The position numbers and the translations under genes were made by a program. The notes under the pieces were generated by a model. That model saw only the letters and a list, made by a program, of their open reading frames with translations, was not told the origin of the DNA and did not search any database. From JAFGKM01 sp964403465 (GTDB lineage: Bacteria; Ratteibacteria; UBA8468; B48-G9; JAFGKM01), in the NCBI GenBank assembly GCA_964403465.1, contig CAYOFY010000014.1, positions 1 through 27,851 of the forward strand: DNA of 27,851 nt, in the 5' to 3' direction. Below are positions 15,215-22,748 of this stretch, piece after piece (position 1 is the stretch's first letter; each line of letters starts with the position of its first letter).

Positions 15215-15393
15215 AGCGTATAGCGTTTGGCGTACAGTAAAAAACTTAGCGTGTAACGTAAAGCGTTTAGCGTATAGTTGAAGCTTTTAGGTTTTTCTAT
15301 ACGCTCTACGATATCCGCTGCACGCCGCTTTTGTTTTTTTTCTATTCGCCATTCACTATATGCTATTTGCCATTAGCCATACGCTATATGCTG
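15215..15393. repeat. Degenerate short-word repeat spacer between mreB and mreC
   Basis: Most of the mreB-mreC gap is built from variants of AGCGTATAGCGT on the left (15215-15277) and of their complements on the right, including CTATACGCT, GCTATATGC and GCCATTAGCCAT up to 15393. The opposed orientation permits long imperfect pairing. One exact 9-bp inverted repeat is AGCGTATAG (15269-15277) with CTATACGCT (15297-15305). No open reading frame or regular CRISPR-like period is present. It may slow or attenuate transcription between mreB and mreC, or it may be a selfish intergenic repeat family. Confidence 0.75.
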
Positions 15394-15402
15394 TCTTTTT
15401 TA

Positions 15403-16428
15403 TCACTCCTGCGGGAACTGTTTGAAATACTGCGCTTCCTCAAGCATCCTGCCGGTTCCCCTTACAACCGCCTTCAGGGGGTCATCGGCAACAATAACAG
15501 GCAGTTTCGTTTCGTGGGAAATGAGTCTGTCAATCCCTTTCAACAGTGCCCCGCCTCCGGCGATTGTAACCCCTTTTTCTATAAGGTCGCTTGATAACTC
15601 CGGAGGAGTCTCTTCAAGAATGTCTCTTATTGCATTGGATATCTGCGAAAGCGTATCTTTCAGCGCTTCTCTTATTTCTTCGGAATTTATCTTTATCATT
15701 TTCGGAAGACCCTCTACAAGACTCCTGCCGTTTACCTCCACCGTCAGTTCTTCATCAAGAGGGAAAGCCGAACCTATCCTGATCTTGATCTCCTCGGCTG
15801 TCTTCTCTCCTATGAGCAGGTTGTATTTCTTTTTCATGTAATCAATAATCGCCTCATCCATCTCATTTCCCGCCACTCTCAAACTTTTTGTCAGGACAAT
15901 GCCACCCAGAGAAATAACGGCCATCTCTGTGGTTCCACCCCCTATGTCAAGTATGAAACTTCCGCACGGCTCGGAGACAGGCATCTCCACGCCTATGGCC
16001 GCAGCCATGGGCTCCTCAACAAGATACACCACTCTTGCCCCGGCCTTGAGGGCTGTCTCCTTCACGGCCCTTCTCTCAACGCTTGTTATGCCTGAAGGAA
16101 CCGCGATGACTATCCTGGGAGGCAGCACAAAGCGGTGCTTCGGATTCTTGGCCTGTTCAATGAAATATTTAAGCATGGAGCCGCATGCCTCAAAATCAGC
16201 AATAACTCCGTCTTTCATGGGCTTCATCGCGACAATGTTGGTCGGCGTCTTACCCAGCATCCTCTTTGCCTCGTTCCCCACAGCCACAACTTCTTTCGTG
16301 GTCTTGTTTATCGTGACTATGGACGGCTCCATGAGAACAACCCCCTTGCCGCTGACGAACACACAGGTATTCGCCGTTCCAAGGTCTATGCCCATATCGT
16401 TGGAAAAAAACCGCATGAACTTAACCAT
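15403..16428 (-). CDS. mreB: Rod shape-determining protein MreB (bacterial actin)
   Basis: MreB forms membrane-bound actin-like filaments that orient cell-wall synthesis. From the ATG at 16428 the product is 341 residues, the family's normal size. It shows the phosphate-1 motif MGIDLGTANTCVFV, AVPSGITSVERRAV, VYLVEEPMAAAIG, the phosphate-2 motif LDIGGGTTEMAVI, IRIGSAFP and TIAGGGALLKGID. AAGGAG 6 nt upstream fixes this start. The open frame continues 46 codons further, but that part translates repeat-like spacer DNA and has no MreB similarity. The gene follows the EF-Tu-like protein gene after an 85-nt gap and precedes the repeat spacer and mreC. It may be transcribed from the promoter ahead of the HD-GYP gene. 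Confidence 0.97.
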   Translation of the reverse strand: MVKFMRFFSNDMGIDLGTANTCVFVSGKGVVLMEPSIVTINKTTKEVVAVGNEAKRMLGKTPTNIVAMKPMKDGVIADFEACGSMLKYFIEQAKNPKHRFVLPPRIVIAVPSGITSVERRAVKETALKAGARVVYLVEEPMAAAIGVEMPVSEPCGSFILDIGGGTTEMAVISLGGIVLTKSLRVAGNEMDEAIIDYMKKKYNLLIGEKTAEEIKIRIGSAFPLDEELTVEVNGRSLVEGLPKMIKINSEEIREALKDTLSQISNAIRDILEETPPELSSDLIEKGVTIAGGGALLKGIDRLISHETKLPVIVADDPLKAVVRGTGRMLEEAQYFKQFPQE

Positions 16429-16434
16429 ATTCCT

Positions 16435-16440
16435 CTCCTT
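16435..16440 (-). promoter_or_regulatory. Ribosome binding site fixing the mreB start
   Basis: On the minus strand AAGGAG stands 6 nt before the ATG at 16428 and rules out the longer reading frame that opens at 16566. Confidence 0.75.
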
Positions 16441-16464
16441 TATCCTGAACTCTCCATTCGCCAT

Positions 16465-16482
16465 GCCCTCATAGTGAAGGGC
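16465..16482 (-). other. Small hairpin in the gap upstream of mreB
   Basis: GCCCT and AGGGC form a 5-bp inverted repeat around an 8-nt loop, in the 85-nt gap between the EF-Tu-like gene and mreB. The flank TGGCGAATGG on the minus strand resembles words of the mreB-mreC repeat spacer. No T-run follows, so it is not a terminator. Confidence 0.35.
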
Positions 16483-16513
16483 TTTGATTTTGCTTTCTTT
16501 ATCCTCTAAACGC

Positions 16514-16774
16514 CTATTCTTCAACCACCTTGTAAACAACATCTCCCTCGTGCACTTTCCGGTCAACTATGAATCCTATGTCATCCCCGGATTTTGCAAC
16601 ATCTATGCTGTCATGCTCAATCTGCATTGACCCGACGACCTGCACGAAGTCATCGCTGTGTCCCTTTATATGCACTTTGTCACCCTTCCTGAGTTCGCCT
16701 TTCTCAATCCTCATTGCCGCCACAGAGATGTGGTTGAAATAGTGGGAAATTCTCCCTATCTCAATTTCCTTCAT
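16514..16774 (-). CDS. Small EF-Tu domain-2-like beta-barrel protein
   Basis: The 86-residue product looks like an isolated domain 2 of translational GTPases: EIEIGRISHYFNHISVAAMRI, then ELRKGDKVHIKGHSDDFVQVVGSMQIEHDSIDVAKSGDDIGFIV, ending HEGDVVYKVV. No GTPase domain is present. Proteins annotated as translation elongation factor-like occur as free-standing genes in various bacteria and archaea, but their function is not established. Its start overlaps the end of the HD-GYP gene by 14 nt and mreB follows 85 nt later, so it is in the same transcript. Compact length, a full barrel pattern and operon position argue that it is a real gene and not a fragment. A role in nucleic-acid or protein binding is only a guess. 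Confidence 0.8.
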   Translation of the reverse strand: MKEIEIGRISHYFNHISVAAMRIEKGELRKGDKVHIKGHSDDFVQVVGSMQIEHDSIDVAKSGDDIGFIVDRKVHEGDVVYKVVEE

Positions 16775-18185
16775 TACCTATCACCTCCCCGGTTTCGTTT
16801 TCCGTGAGAATTTTCACAAGAACGTTGACGACATCCCTGTCAAACTGAGTCCCGGTCCATTTTTCAAGTTCAGCGATTGCCTCCTTCTTCGTCAGGCCCT
16901 TCCTGTAAGGTCTCTCGGATATCATGGCGCTGTAAGAATCGGCAACGGACAGAATTTTTGCGGATAGAGGAATTTCATCTCCCTTCAGACCCTTCGGATA
17001 ACCCTTGCCATTGACCCTTTCGTGATGATAGAAGCATGTCTCCATTTCCTCTTTCCTTAACCCGAGCGGTTCAAGTATTTTCACGGTCATGGAGGGATGC
17101 TGCCTTACAATTTCTATCTCGTCGGCGTCAAGCGGACCCGGCTTGAGAAGAATCGCATCTCTTATTCCGAGCTTGCCGAGGTCGTGCAGGTAGGAAGCAT
17201 TCCTCAGGATCTCAAGTTCACGGGGCGACAGCCGCAGCTGCCTGCCTATCAGGAACGCATAATAGGCAACCTGTTCAGAATGTCCCCTGGTATATGAATC
17301 TTTCGCTTCAAGAGAATTGACCAGGGACCTTATTGAATTAAGATACGATCCTTTCACGACGTCAAAAAGATTTGCATTTTCTATGCCTATGCCCACCTGT
17401 ATTGCAAAGACTTCAAGGAACTTGATCTCTTCTTCCCTTATATCCCTGCCTTCTGAAAATTCCATATCAATCAAACCGATATTTCTCTCCTTGCCGAAAA
17501 GAGGGACCTTAATACTGTAATCTTTCGTTTTCTCAACCCTGGCTTTCCTGTTTCTGAAGATATCTTCCACATCTTCATGCCTGTAACTCACGGGGATTTT
17601 TTTCTTCAAATTGTTTCTTGAAATGTTCTTTCGCAGAAAAAAGAGACCCTCGTCCTCTCCGTTGATATATACAGCGGCTGTCTCCGGCTGAAAGATGTTA
17701 TCCATGATTGAAACAACCCTCTCAAGCAGCAGATCCAGGCTTGTCAGGGAGACAATTACACGGTTCAACTCCAGGATTGTTTCTATCATCTTCAGTTTGG
17801 AAATCTCTTTTGAAAGCATCCTCGTTTCCATGTTCCTTTTCACGGTGAGCAGCATATCCTGAAGAACAAGAGGTTTGACAAGAAAATCAGAAGCGCCCAG
17901 TTTCAATGCCCTGACGGCATTCTCAACAGTACCCAAACCCGTTACCACTATGACAGGTATCTCCTTATCTCTTTTCCTTATGGCCGACAGGACTTCAAAC
18001 CCGTCCATTAACGGCATCTGTATGTCCAGCAATACGAGATCAAATTTGCCGTTTTCAAGTTTGCCGAGCCCCTCCTTTCCATCCGGGGATAATGATATCT
18101 CATAACCCTCGTTTTGCAGCGCATCTCTGAATAAATCGCGTATCCCGTGTTCGTCGTCAATCACAAGAATTTTCTGTTTTTCCAT
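16761..18185 (-). CDS. Response regulator with REC, GAF and HD-GYP domains
   Basis: The receiver domain (about residues 5-120) has KILVIDDEHG, the phospho-acceptor Asp54 in LVLLDIQMP, VTGLG and the conserved Lys in LVKPL. A GAF-like segment lies at about 145-290 (VPLFGKERNIGLIDMEF). The HD-GYP domain fills the C-terminus with GHSEQVAYYA, YLHDLGKLGI, RQHPSMTVKILEP and HHERVNGKGYPKGLKGDEIP, and retains the residues typical of active c-di-GMP phosphodiesterases. The ATG at 18185 is preferred because it starts at the normal receiver N-terminus; the frame opens at a TTG at 18218. It has its own promoter about 90 nt upstream and begins the run into mreB. Adjacent sensor kinases are its likely phosphodonors. 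Confidence 0.93.
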   Translation of the reverse strand: MEKQKILVIDDEHGIRDLFRDALQNEGYEISLSPDGKEGLGKLENGKFDLVLLDIQMPLMDGFEVLSAIRKRDKEIPVIVVTGLGTVENAVRALKLGASDFLVKPLVLQDMLLTVKRNMETRMLSKEISKLKMIETILELNRVIVSLTSLDLLLERVVSIMDNIFQPETAAVYINGEDEGLFFLRKNISRNNLKKKIPVSYRHEDVEDIFRNRKARVEKTKDYSIKVPLFGKERNIGLIDMEFSEGRDIREEEIKFLEVFAIQVGIGIENANLFDVVKGSYLNSIRSLVNSLEAKDSYTRGHSEQVAYYAFLIGRQLRLSPRELEILRNASYLHDLGKLGIRDAILLKPGPLDADEIEIVRQHPSMTVKILEPLGLRKEEMETCFYHHERVNGKGYPKGLKGDEIPLSAKILSVADSYSAMISERPYRKGLTKKEAIAELEKWTGTQFDRDVVNVLVKILTENETGEVIGNEGN

Positions 18186-18272
18186 TTTTGTCACTTCTGT
18201 CACGCTGCTTGCATTCAAGCGGATACTTCTTTATTTCACGGCAGGATGGTCTTGCCCCCCCAGTCCGCCTGT

Positions 18273-18301
18273 ATTATACTCTCATTCTGCCCGGAAACCA
18301 A
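18273..18301 (-). promoter_or_regulatory. Promoter upstream of the HD-GYP/mre operon
   Basis: On the minus strand TTGGTT (18301-18296) and a perfect TATAAT (18278-18273) are separated by 17 nt in the 164-nt gap before the HD-GYP gene, with a start near 18266. A run of seven C (plus strand 18255-18261) lies in the early transcript. This would let the HD-GYP, EF-Tu-like and mreB genes be expressed apart from the upstream kinases. Confidence 0.6.
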
Positions 18302-18349
18302 ACCCCGCCCTCTCGAACAGACGCCGCCTTTCCCTGATAACCTGCGGTT

Positions 18350-20284
18350 TTATCCGTTCTTTTCCCTGTCGGCAGGAAGTCTGATGACAAAATTTTTCGC
18401 GGAAGGCAACAGCGTGCATCGGAAACTTCCGCCGTGCGACTCTATTATCTTCCGGGCAAGAACAACGCCTATTGAAACAGAGCTGTTTGTGGCCGCATTG
18501 AACGGGATAAAGAAATCCTCTGAATTATTGAAATTGATCCGGTTTCCGTTCTCAACTATGCTGATTTCAAGATTTTGCTCCTTCCTTTCAAAAGACACGT
18601 CAATGATTCCTTTTCCCGCGACATCCTCATTGATGAAATCAAAGATGTAACCGATTGCCTCCCCTATCCTTTCGGCGTCGGCAGGAACGACAAATTTTTC
18701 GCTTCCGGCAAAGTTAAGATTGACATCCCCGTTCTTCAATACATCGCGTATCCGTCCGCTGCAGAGTCCGACAATCTCAACCTGTTCCATTTTCAACTCC
18801 ATGGAATCAGCCAGCCTGTTTATCTTCTCCACAATTTCGTTTATTCTCTGCACCTCTTCCTGCACAACCCGGGAGAAGCTCGTCCGGAACTCCACGTCAT
18901 TGTATTTTTCAGGGAGCATCTGCGCAAAGGCCTTTATTGCCACGAGCGGATTCTTGAGTTCGTGCGACAGACGCGATGCAAGGGATGTCCAGTATCGGTT
19001 TCTCTCCGTGTCCTTTTCTCTCTTTTCAATTTCCCTGATAAACGTAACGTTCTGGAAGACGGCAACGGCCCCGGTCACATCCCCCCGCTCGTCCTTTATC
19101 GGGTTTGTGCTGAGCTCGAGTATGACATTGCCGGGCTTGTAGTTGATTTCCATCCTGCTGAATGTCTCTCCCGATTTTAGCGTCCTTCTCAGGAAATCGG
19201 CTATCTGGGAACCTGCTTTTTCCACCGGCTTGTCTTTCACTTCCTCGTATCTTATTCCGGATATCTCTTCCGCGCAAGAGTTGAATATGATCACCCTTCC
19301 ATCCCTGTCAACCGTTATTATCCCCGTCGGAATATTCTGCAGTATTGCTTCCTGATAATCCTTGCGGAAAGAGATTTCGCGGTACAGGTACGAGTTGTCA
19401 AAAACCGTGCTGAGATAATCAATTATCACGCTCAGGAAAGAGATTTCCGCGAGGGTCGTCTCAAGCCCCGTCAGTTTGTCGCCGGCCAGCAGGACTCCCG
19501 TAAGGTCACCTTTAAGCGTTTTCACGGGAAAGGCGAGCCGGCAGTTCAGAACGTCCATGAAGTTCCGGCATTCAAAAGGGACGTCCTTCTCACCGACGAG
19601 ATTGAGTATCCTGTTTTTCGAGAGAAACCATACTATCAGAGGATGGTCATGTGAAATCTTCACTTCGTTAAAAATATCCCCCATGCCGAGAGAAGCCGCC
19701 GGGAAAAAAAGTTCTTTATCCTGCAGGAGCAGGAGCATCTTATTAAAATAGAATCTCTTCTTCAGTATCTTCAGGACCTCCATGCTCGTTTTCCCGGTAT
19801 CAGGAAAATTCTCCGCTATTGTCTGGAAAAGTTCCTGGAAGAAAGATTCCTTGTTAACGTCATCGGGGATATCGCTCCCGGTCTTTGCGGTTTCGGATCT
19901 TGCCTTCAGTATCTCGTTCTCCTTCAGCAGTTTTTCCCTTTCAATGGCCCTTTTGACTACGTGGGTCATGCGATCGGCGTCAAACGGTTTTTCAATCACG
20001 TCAAATGCTCCGGACTCAATAGACTGTATCGCCGTTCTGTCAAATGACGAGACCAGCTTCACTATCGTGAGAGACGGGTCCCGCGCAAGCAGTTTTCCCA
20101 GGAGTGCGGTGGAATCAAAACCCATCAACTGCGAGTCAAGCAAGATTACCGATGGTCTCCTTTCTGAAATGACTTTGAGCGCCAGATCCGGCGGAACTTC
20201 CTCCACGAGGCAGTCGTCCTTCAGGAGGACCTTCAGAGAAAGAGCGACAGTCTCATTTTCTGTTATAATCAGTATATAATTCAT
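18350..20284 (-). CDS. REC-GAF-PAS-histidine kinase with degenerate ATPase domain
   Basis: The 644 residues contain a receiver domain (1-115; Asp50 in VILLDSQLMG, Lys99 in EKPF, acidic pocket reduced to ENE), a GAF-like region (about 145-300) and a PAS domain (about 310-415; ILQNIPTGIITVDRDGRVI). The dimerisation domain has an intact H-box, SRLSHELKNPLVAI with His441. The ATPase domain is abnormal. ENGNRI stands where DxGxGI is expected, SSVSIGVVLARKI replaces the GxGLGL-type lid, and the N-box Asn is not in place. Catalysis is therefore unlikely, although the His could still receive or hold phosphate. It overlaps the upstream kinase gene by 32 nt, and GGGGAG 7 nt before the ATG supports the start. 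The dimerisation region closely resembles that of the upstream kinase, so the two probably arose by duplication. Confidence 0.9.
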   Translation of the reverse strand: MNYILIITENETVALSLKVLLKDDCLVEEVPPDLALKVISERRPSVILLDSQLMGFDSTALLGKLLARDPSLTIVKLVSSFDRTAIQSIESGAFDVIEKPFDADRMTHVVKRAIEREKLLKENEILKARSETAKTGSDIPDDVNKESFFQELFQTIAENFPDTGKTSMEVLKILKKRFYFNKMLLLLQDKELFFPAASLGMGDIFNEVKISHDHPLIVWFLSKNRILNLVGEKDVPFECRNFMDVLNCRLAFPVKTLKGDLTGVLLAGDKLTGLETTLAEISFLSVIIDYLSTVFDNSYLYREISFRKDYQEAILQNIPTGIITVDRDGRVIIFNSCAEEISGIRYEEVKDKPVEKAGSQIADFLRRTLKSGETFSRMEINYKPGNVILELSTNPIKDERGDVTGAVAVFQNVTFIREIEKREKDTERNRYWTSLASRLSHELKNPLVAIKAFAQMLPEKYNDVEFRTSFSRVVQEEVQRINEIVEKINRLADSMELKMEQVEIVGLCSGRIRDVLKNGDVNLNFAGSEKFVVPADAERIGEAIGYIFDFINEDVAGKGIIDVSFERKEQNLEISIVENGNRINFNNSEDFFIPFNAATNSSVSIGVVLARKIIESHGGSFRCTLLPSAKNFVIRLPADREKNG

Positions 20285-22748
20285 TCAGATGCTCCCCGTC
20301 ATTACCGAGAGGCAGTTCTACGAAAACCGACGTGCCCTTGCCTTCCTCGCTCTCCACCTTTATGCTTCCCCTGTGCTCATCAAGTATCCTTGTTACTATT
20401 GACAGACCAAGACCCGTCCCTTTCTCCCTCGTCGTGAAAAACGGTTCAAATATCTTGCCTATGACATCTTCCCTTATGCCGCATCCGTTGTCCTTTATTA
20501 CAACCTTCGCAGTATTGCCGTCCCTGCTGACACTGACCTCCATCCTTCCTTTTGCATTCAACGACTGGGCGCTGTTGATACAGACATTCAAGAAGGCCTG
20601 TTTCAACTTGCCTTCATCCCCCTTGAGATTGAGGGTGCCCGAACAGTAATCTTCCCTTATCTCTATCTCTTTTTCGGGGAATTGCGCAGACACAAGGAGA
20701 ACGGTGGTTTTCAAAATATCTATCAGGTTCACATCGGCAAAAACCGCACTCCTCGGCTTTGCAAAGACAAGTATCTGCTCAATCAGCTCGTTTATCCTCG
20801 CCACCTCTTTTATCGTCAACGAGGAAAACATCTCCCGAAATTCTTTATCATTATATCTTTCTGGAAGCAAATGTGCAAAAGTTTGTATGGAAACCAGCGG
20901 ATTCTTTATCTCGTGAGCTATGCCGGCTGCCATGATTCCGAGAGAAGCAAATTTCTCGGCCCGTTTTATGCCTTCTTCAAGTTCGTTTATATGGGTAACG
21001 TCCGCAAAAATAACCTGGGCGCCCGAAAGGTTGCCCTGCCTGTCCGAAAACAGGGAGGAATTTGCATCCAGCAATATCTCGGCATCCCCCCTTTTCATTT
21101 TGAACTCCATGTGCATCAGGCTTTTCTTCTTTTCAATGGAGTAAGCGAGAATCCTTCTTATTTCCTCCGGAAGCGTTTCATTGAAATGCCTGCGTTCAAT
21201 CCGTTCTTTCCCGAGTCCGATTATCCTTTCGGCTTCCCTGTTCACCACCGTAACCATCCCTCCGGCGTCCGTACCGACAACCCCTATGGGCAGGTTCTCA
21301 AGCAGGGATTCCTGATATATCCTCACCTTTTCAAGCTGTTCGTAAAACATGAAGTTCTGCACCTTCAGAGAAAGATAACGGGAAAGTCTCGCAAAAACTT
21401 CTTCATCCTCGGGCGTGTAGAACTTCCCTGACATCTTCTCCCCGAAGCACAGGATGCCGAATAATTTCTGTTCGCTCAGCAACGGAATGGCCATCTCGGC
21501 ATCAAGCATTTCCATCTCGTCAATGATTGCCCTGTTCTCCTCGTTCGGAATTCTTCTTTCAATCTCACCTTTTATCAGCGGGACAGGTTTTATGCTCAGA
21601 ACTCTTGCCACGTTTGACGGATAAACCGTCTCCCCGGAGTTCTCCAATTCCTGAAGAGATTGCGAAATGGAAAAATATGGTCTCTCTTCACCCGGCCTTG
21701 TGAAGTAAACCCTGCCGCTTATTATCCCGACGCTTTCAAGAACCATCCTGAGGCACCTGTCAAGAAACATCTTCATATCGCCGATGGTGTAAAGCACGTT
21801 TTCCAGCCCTGCCAGAAGATTCTCCGGGGAGTACTCCATCTTGAAGATGTTGTGGCTGACAAAATCATTTATCCTTCTGCGGCTCGGTTCAAAAGCAAAG
21901 ATTACGACCAGGAGAGCGAGTGTCTCCGGAAGAGGAGAATTTGACGGCAGGTGCGGAAATAGAAGCCAGTTCAGAAAACCCAGGGATATGCTGTAAAGGA
22001 GGAAAACAAAAAGGATGACGAAAGAGTATGAAAGAACCTTCCGCATTAATATTGATACGTCCAGAATCTTGTACTTTGCTATCCCGTATCCGATAAAACC
22101 GTTCATTATCACCACGCCCACGGGGCTGAACTGGACAAGCAGGGAACTTCTGAAAATGGCAGGGAAAAGGAAATTGCAGAAAGTGACAAAAACCAGCCCG
22201 AAGGAACATCCCAGAAGTATATATTGTGTCTCCACTCTCGGCAGCCCCTTTCTTGCCCGCAGTTTCTTCAGCAGCGTTGAGAGAGCATAAAACCCGACCG
22301 ACAGGAAAAGGATGAAGTATACGAAAAAGGGCCATCCGTATGTTGCGTGCGGCACCTGCTGCATGGTTCTGCCTGGTTGAGTCACGCTTGTGAAAAACCC
22401 CGGCAGAAAACTTATGACAAAACATGCGGATGTCAACCCTCCCATGAGAAGGAAATTCTTCTTTTTCAGGAAGACTGTTTCTGTTTCTCCAACCGACAAC
22501 ACAAGCGCCAGAAGGTGCAGAGGGACAAAACTCCCCACGACGAATGCCGCCCTTATCCATACCGCGGCGTTTTCCGGGTTATTCGCGTTGATAATAAACA
22601 GAAAACAGAAATTCCACATCCATATATTCATCCCGAGATAGGAAAAGATGCGGTTGGATACACGCCTTGGATTGCTCTTGCGCACAAGGTAAATAATCAG
22701 TGCGTTAAACAGCAGGGTGAATATCAAGATTACCGTTGTGACGTTCAT
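20253..22748 (-). CDS. Membrane sensor histidine kinase (7TM-GAF-PAS-HisKA-HATPase)
   Basis: The 831-residue protein begins with about seven to eight membrane helices (1-260), resembling the 7TM N-terminal region of sensor kinases (HisKA_7TM type). A GAF-like domain follows at about 300-465 (AIPLLSEQKLFGILCFGEKMSG), then a PAS domain at about 478-595 (ESLLENLPIGVVGTDAGGMVTVVN). The kinase core has His612 in AAGIAHEIKNPLVSI, the N-box KQAFLNVCINSAQSL, the G1 box DNGCGI, IFEPFFTTREKGTGLGL and a complete C-terminal strand. All catalytic motifs are intact, in contrast to the downstream paralogue. The start overlaps the ketoacyl synthase stop as ATGA, indicating translational coupling. The ligand sensed is unknown. 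No cytochrome or transporter domain is fused. Confidence 0.93.
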   Translation of the reverse strand: MNVTTVILIFTLLFNALIIYLVRKSNPRRVSNRIFSYLGMNIWMWNFCFLFIINANNPENAAVWIRAAFVVGSFVPLHLLALVLSVGETETVFLKKKNFLLMGGLTSACFVISFLPGFFTSVTQPGRTMQQVPHATYGWPFFVYFILFLSVGFYALSTLLKKLRARKGLPRVETQYILLGCSFGLVFVTFCNFLFPAIFRSSLLVQFSPVGVVIMNGFIGYGIAKYKILDVSILMRKVLSYSFVILFVFLLYSISLGFLNWLLFPHLPSNSPLPETLALLVVIFAFEPSRRRINDFVSHNIFKMEYSPENLLAGLENVLYTIGDMKMFLDRCLRMVLESVGIISGRVYFTRPGEERPYFSISQSLQELENSGETVYPSNVARVLSIKPVPLIKGEIERRIPNEENRAIIDEMEMLDAEMAIPLLSEQKLFGILCFGEKMSGKFYTPEDEEVFARLSRYLSLKVQNFMFYEQLEKVRIYQESLLENLPIGVVGTDAGGMVTVVNREAERIIGLGKERIERRHFNETLPEEIRRILAYSIEKKKSLMHMEFKMKRGDAEILLDANSSLFSDRQGNLSGAQVIFADVTHINELEEGIKRAEKFASLGIMAAGIAHEIKNPLVSIQTFAHLLPERYNDKEFREMFSSLTIKEVARINELIEQILVFAKPRSAVFADVNLIDILKTTVLLVSAQFPEKEIEIREDYCSGTLNLKGDEGKLKQAFLNVCINSAQSLNAKGRMEVSVSRDGNTAKVVIKDNGCGIREDVIGKIFEPFFTTREKGTGLGLSIVTRILDEHRGSIKVESEEGKGTSVFVELPLGNDGEHLNELYTDYNRK

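Noticed and set aside
15215..15393. CRISPR array between mreB and mreC
   Set aside because: The repeated words are short, divergent and irregularly spaced, with no constant spacers and no cas genes nearby.
16429..16566. 46-residue N-terminal extension of MreB
   Set aside because: It translates spacer and repeat-like DNA, and a strong ribosome site precedes the family start at 16428.
20682..21431. 249-codon open frame on the plus strand
   Set aside because: It is antisense to the 7TM histidine kinase, whose motifs are intact. Its composition looks like a shadow frame.
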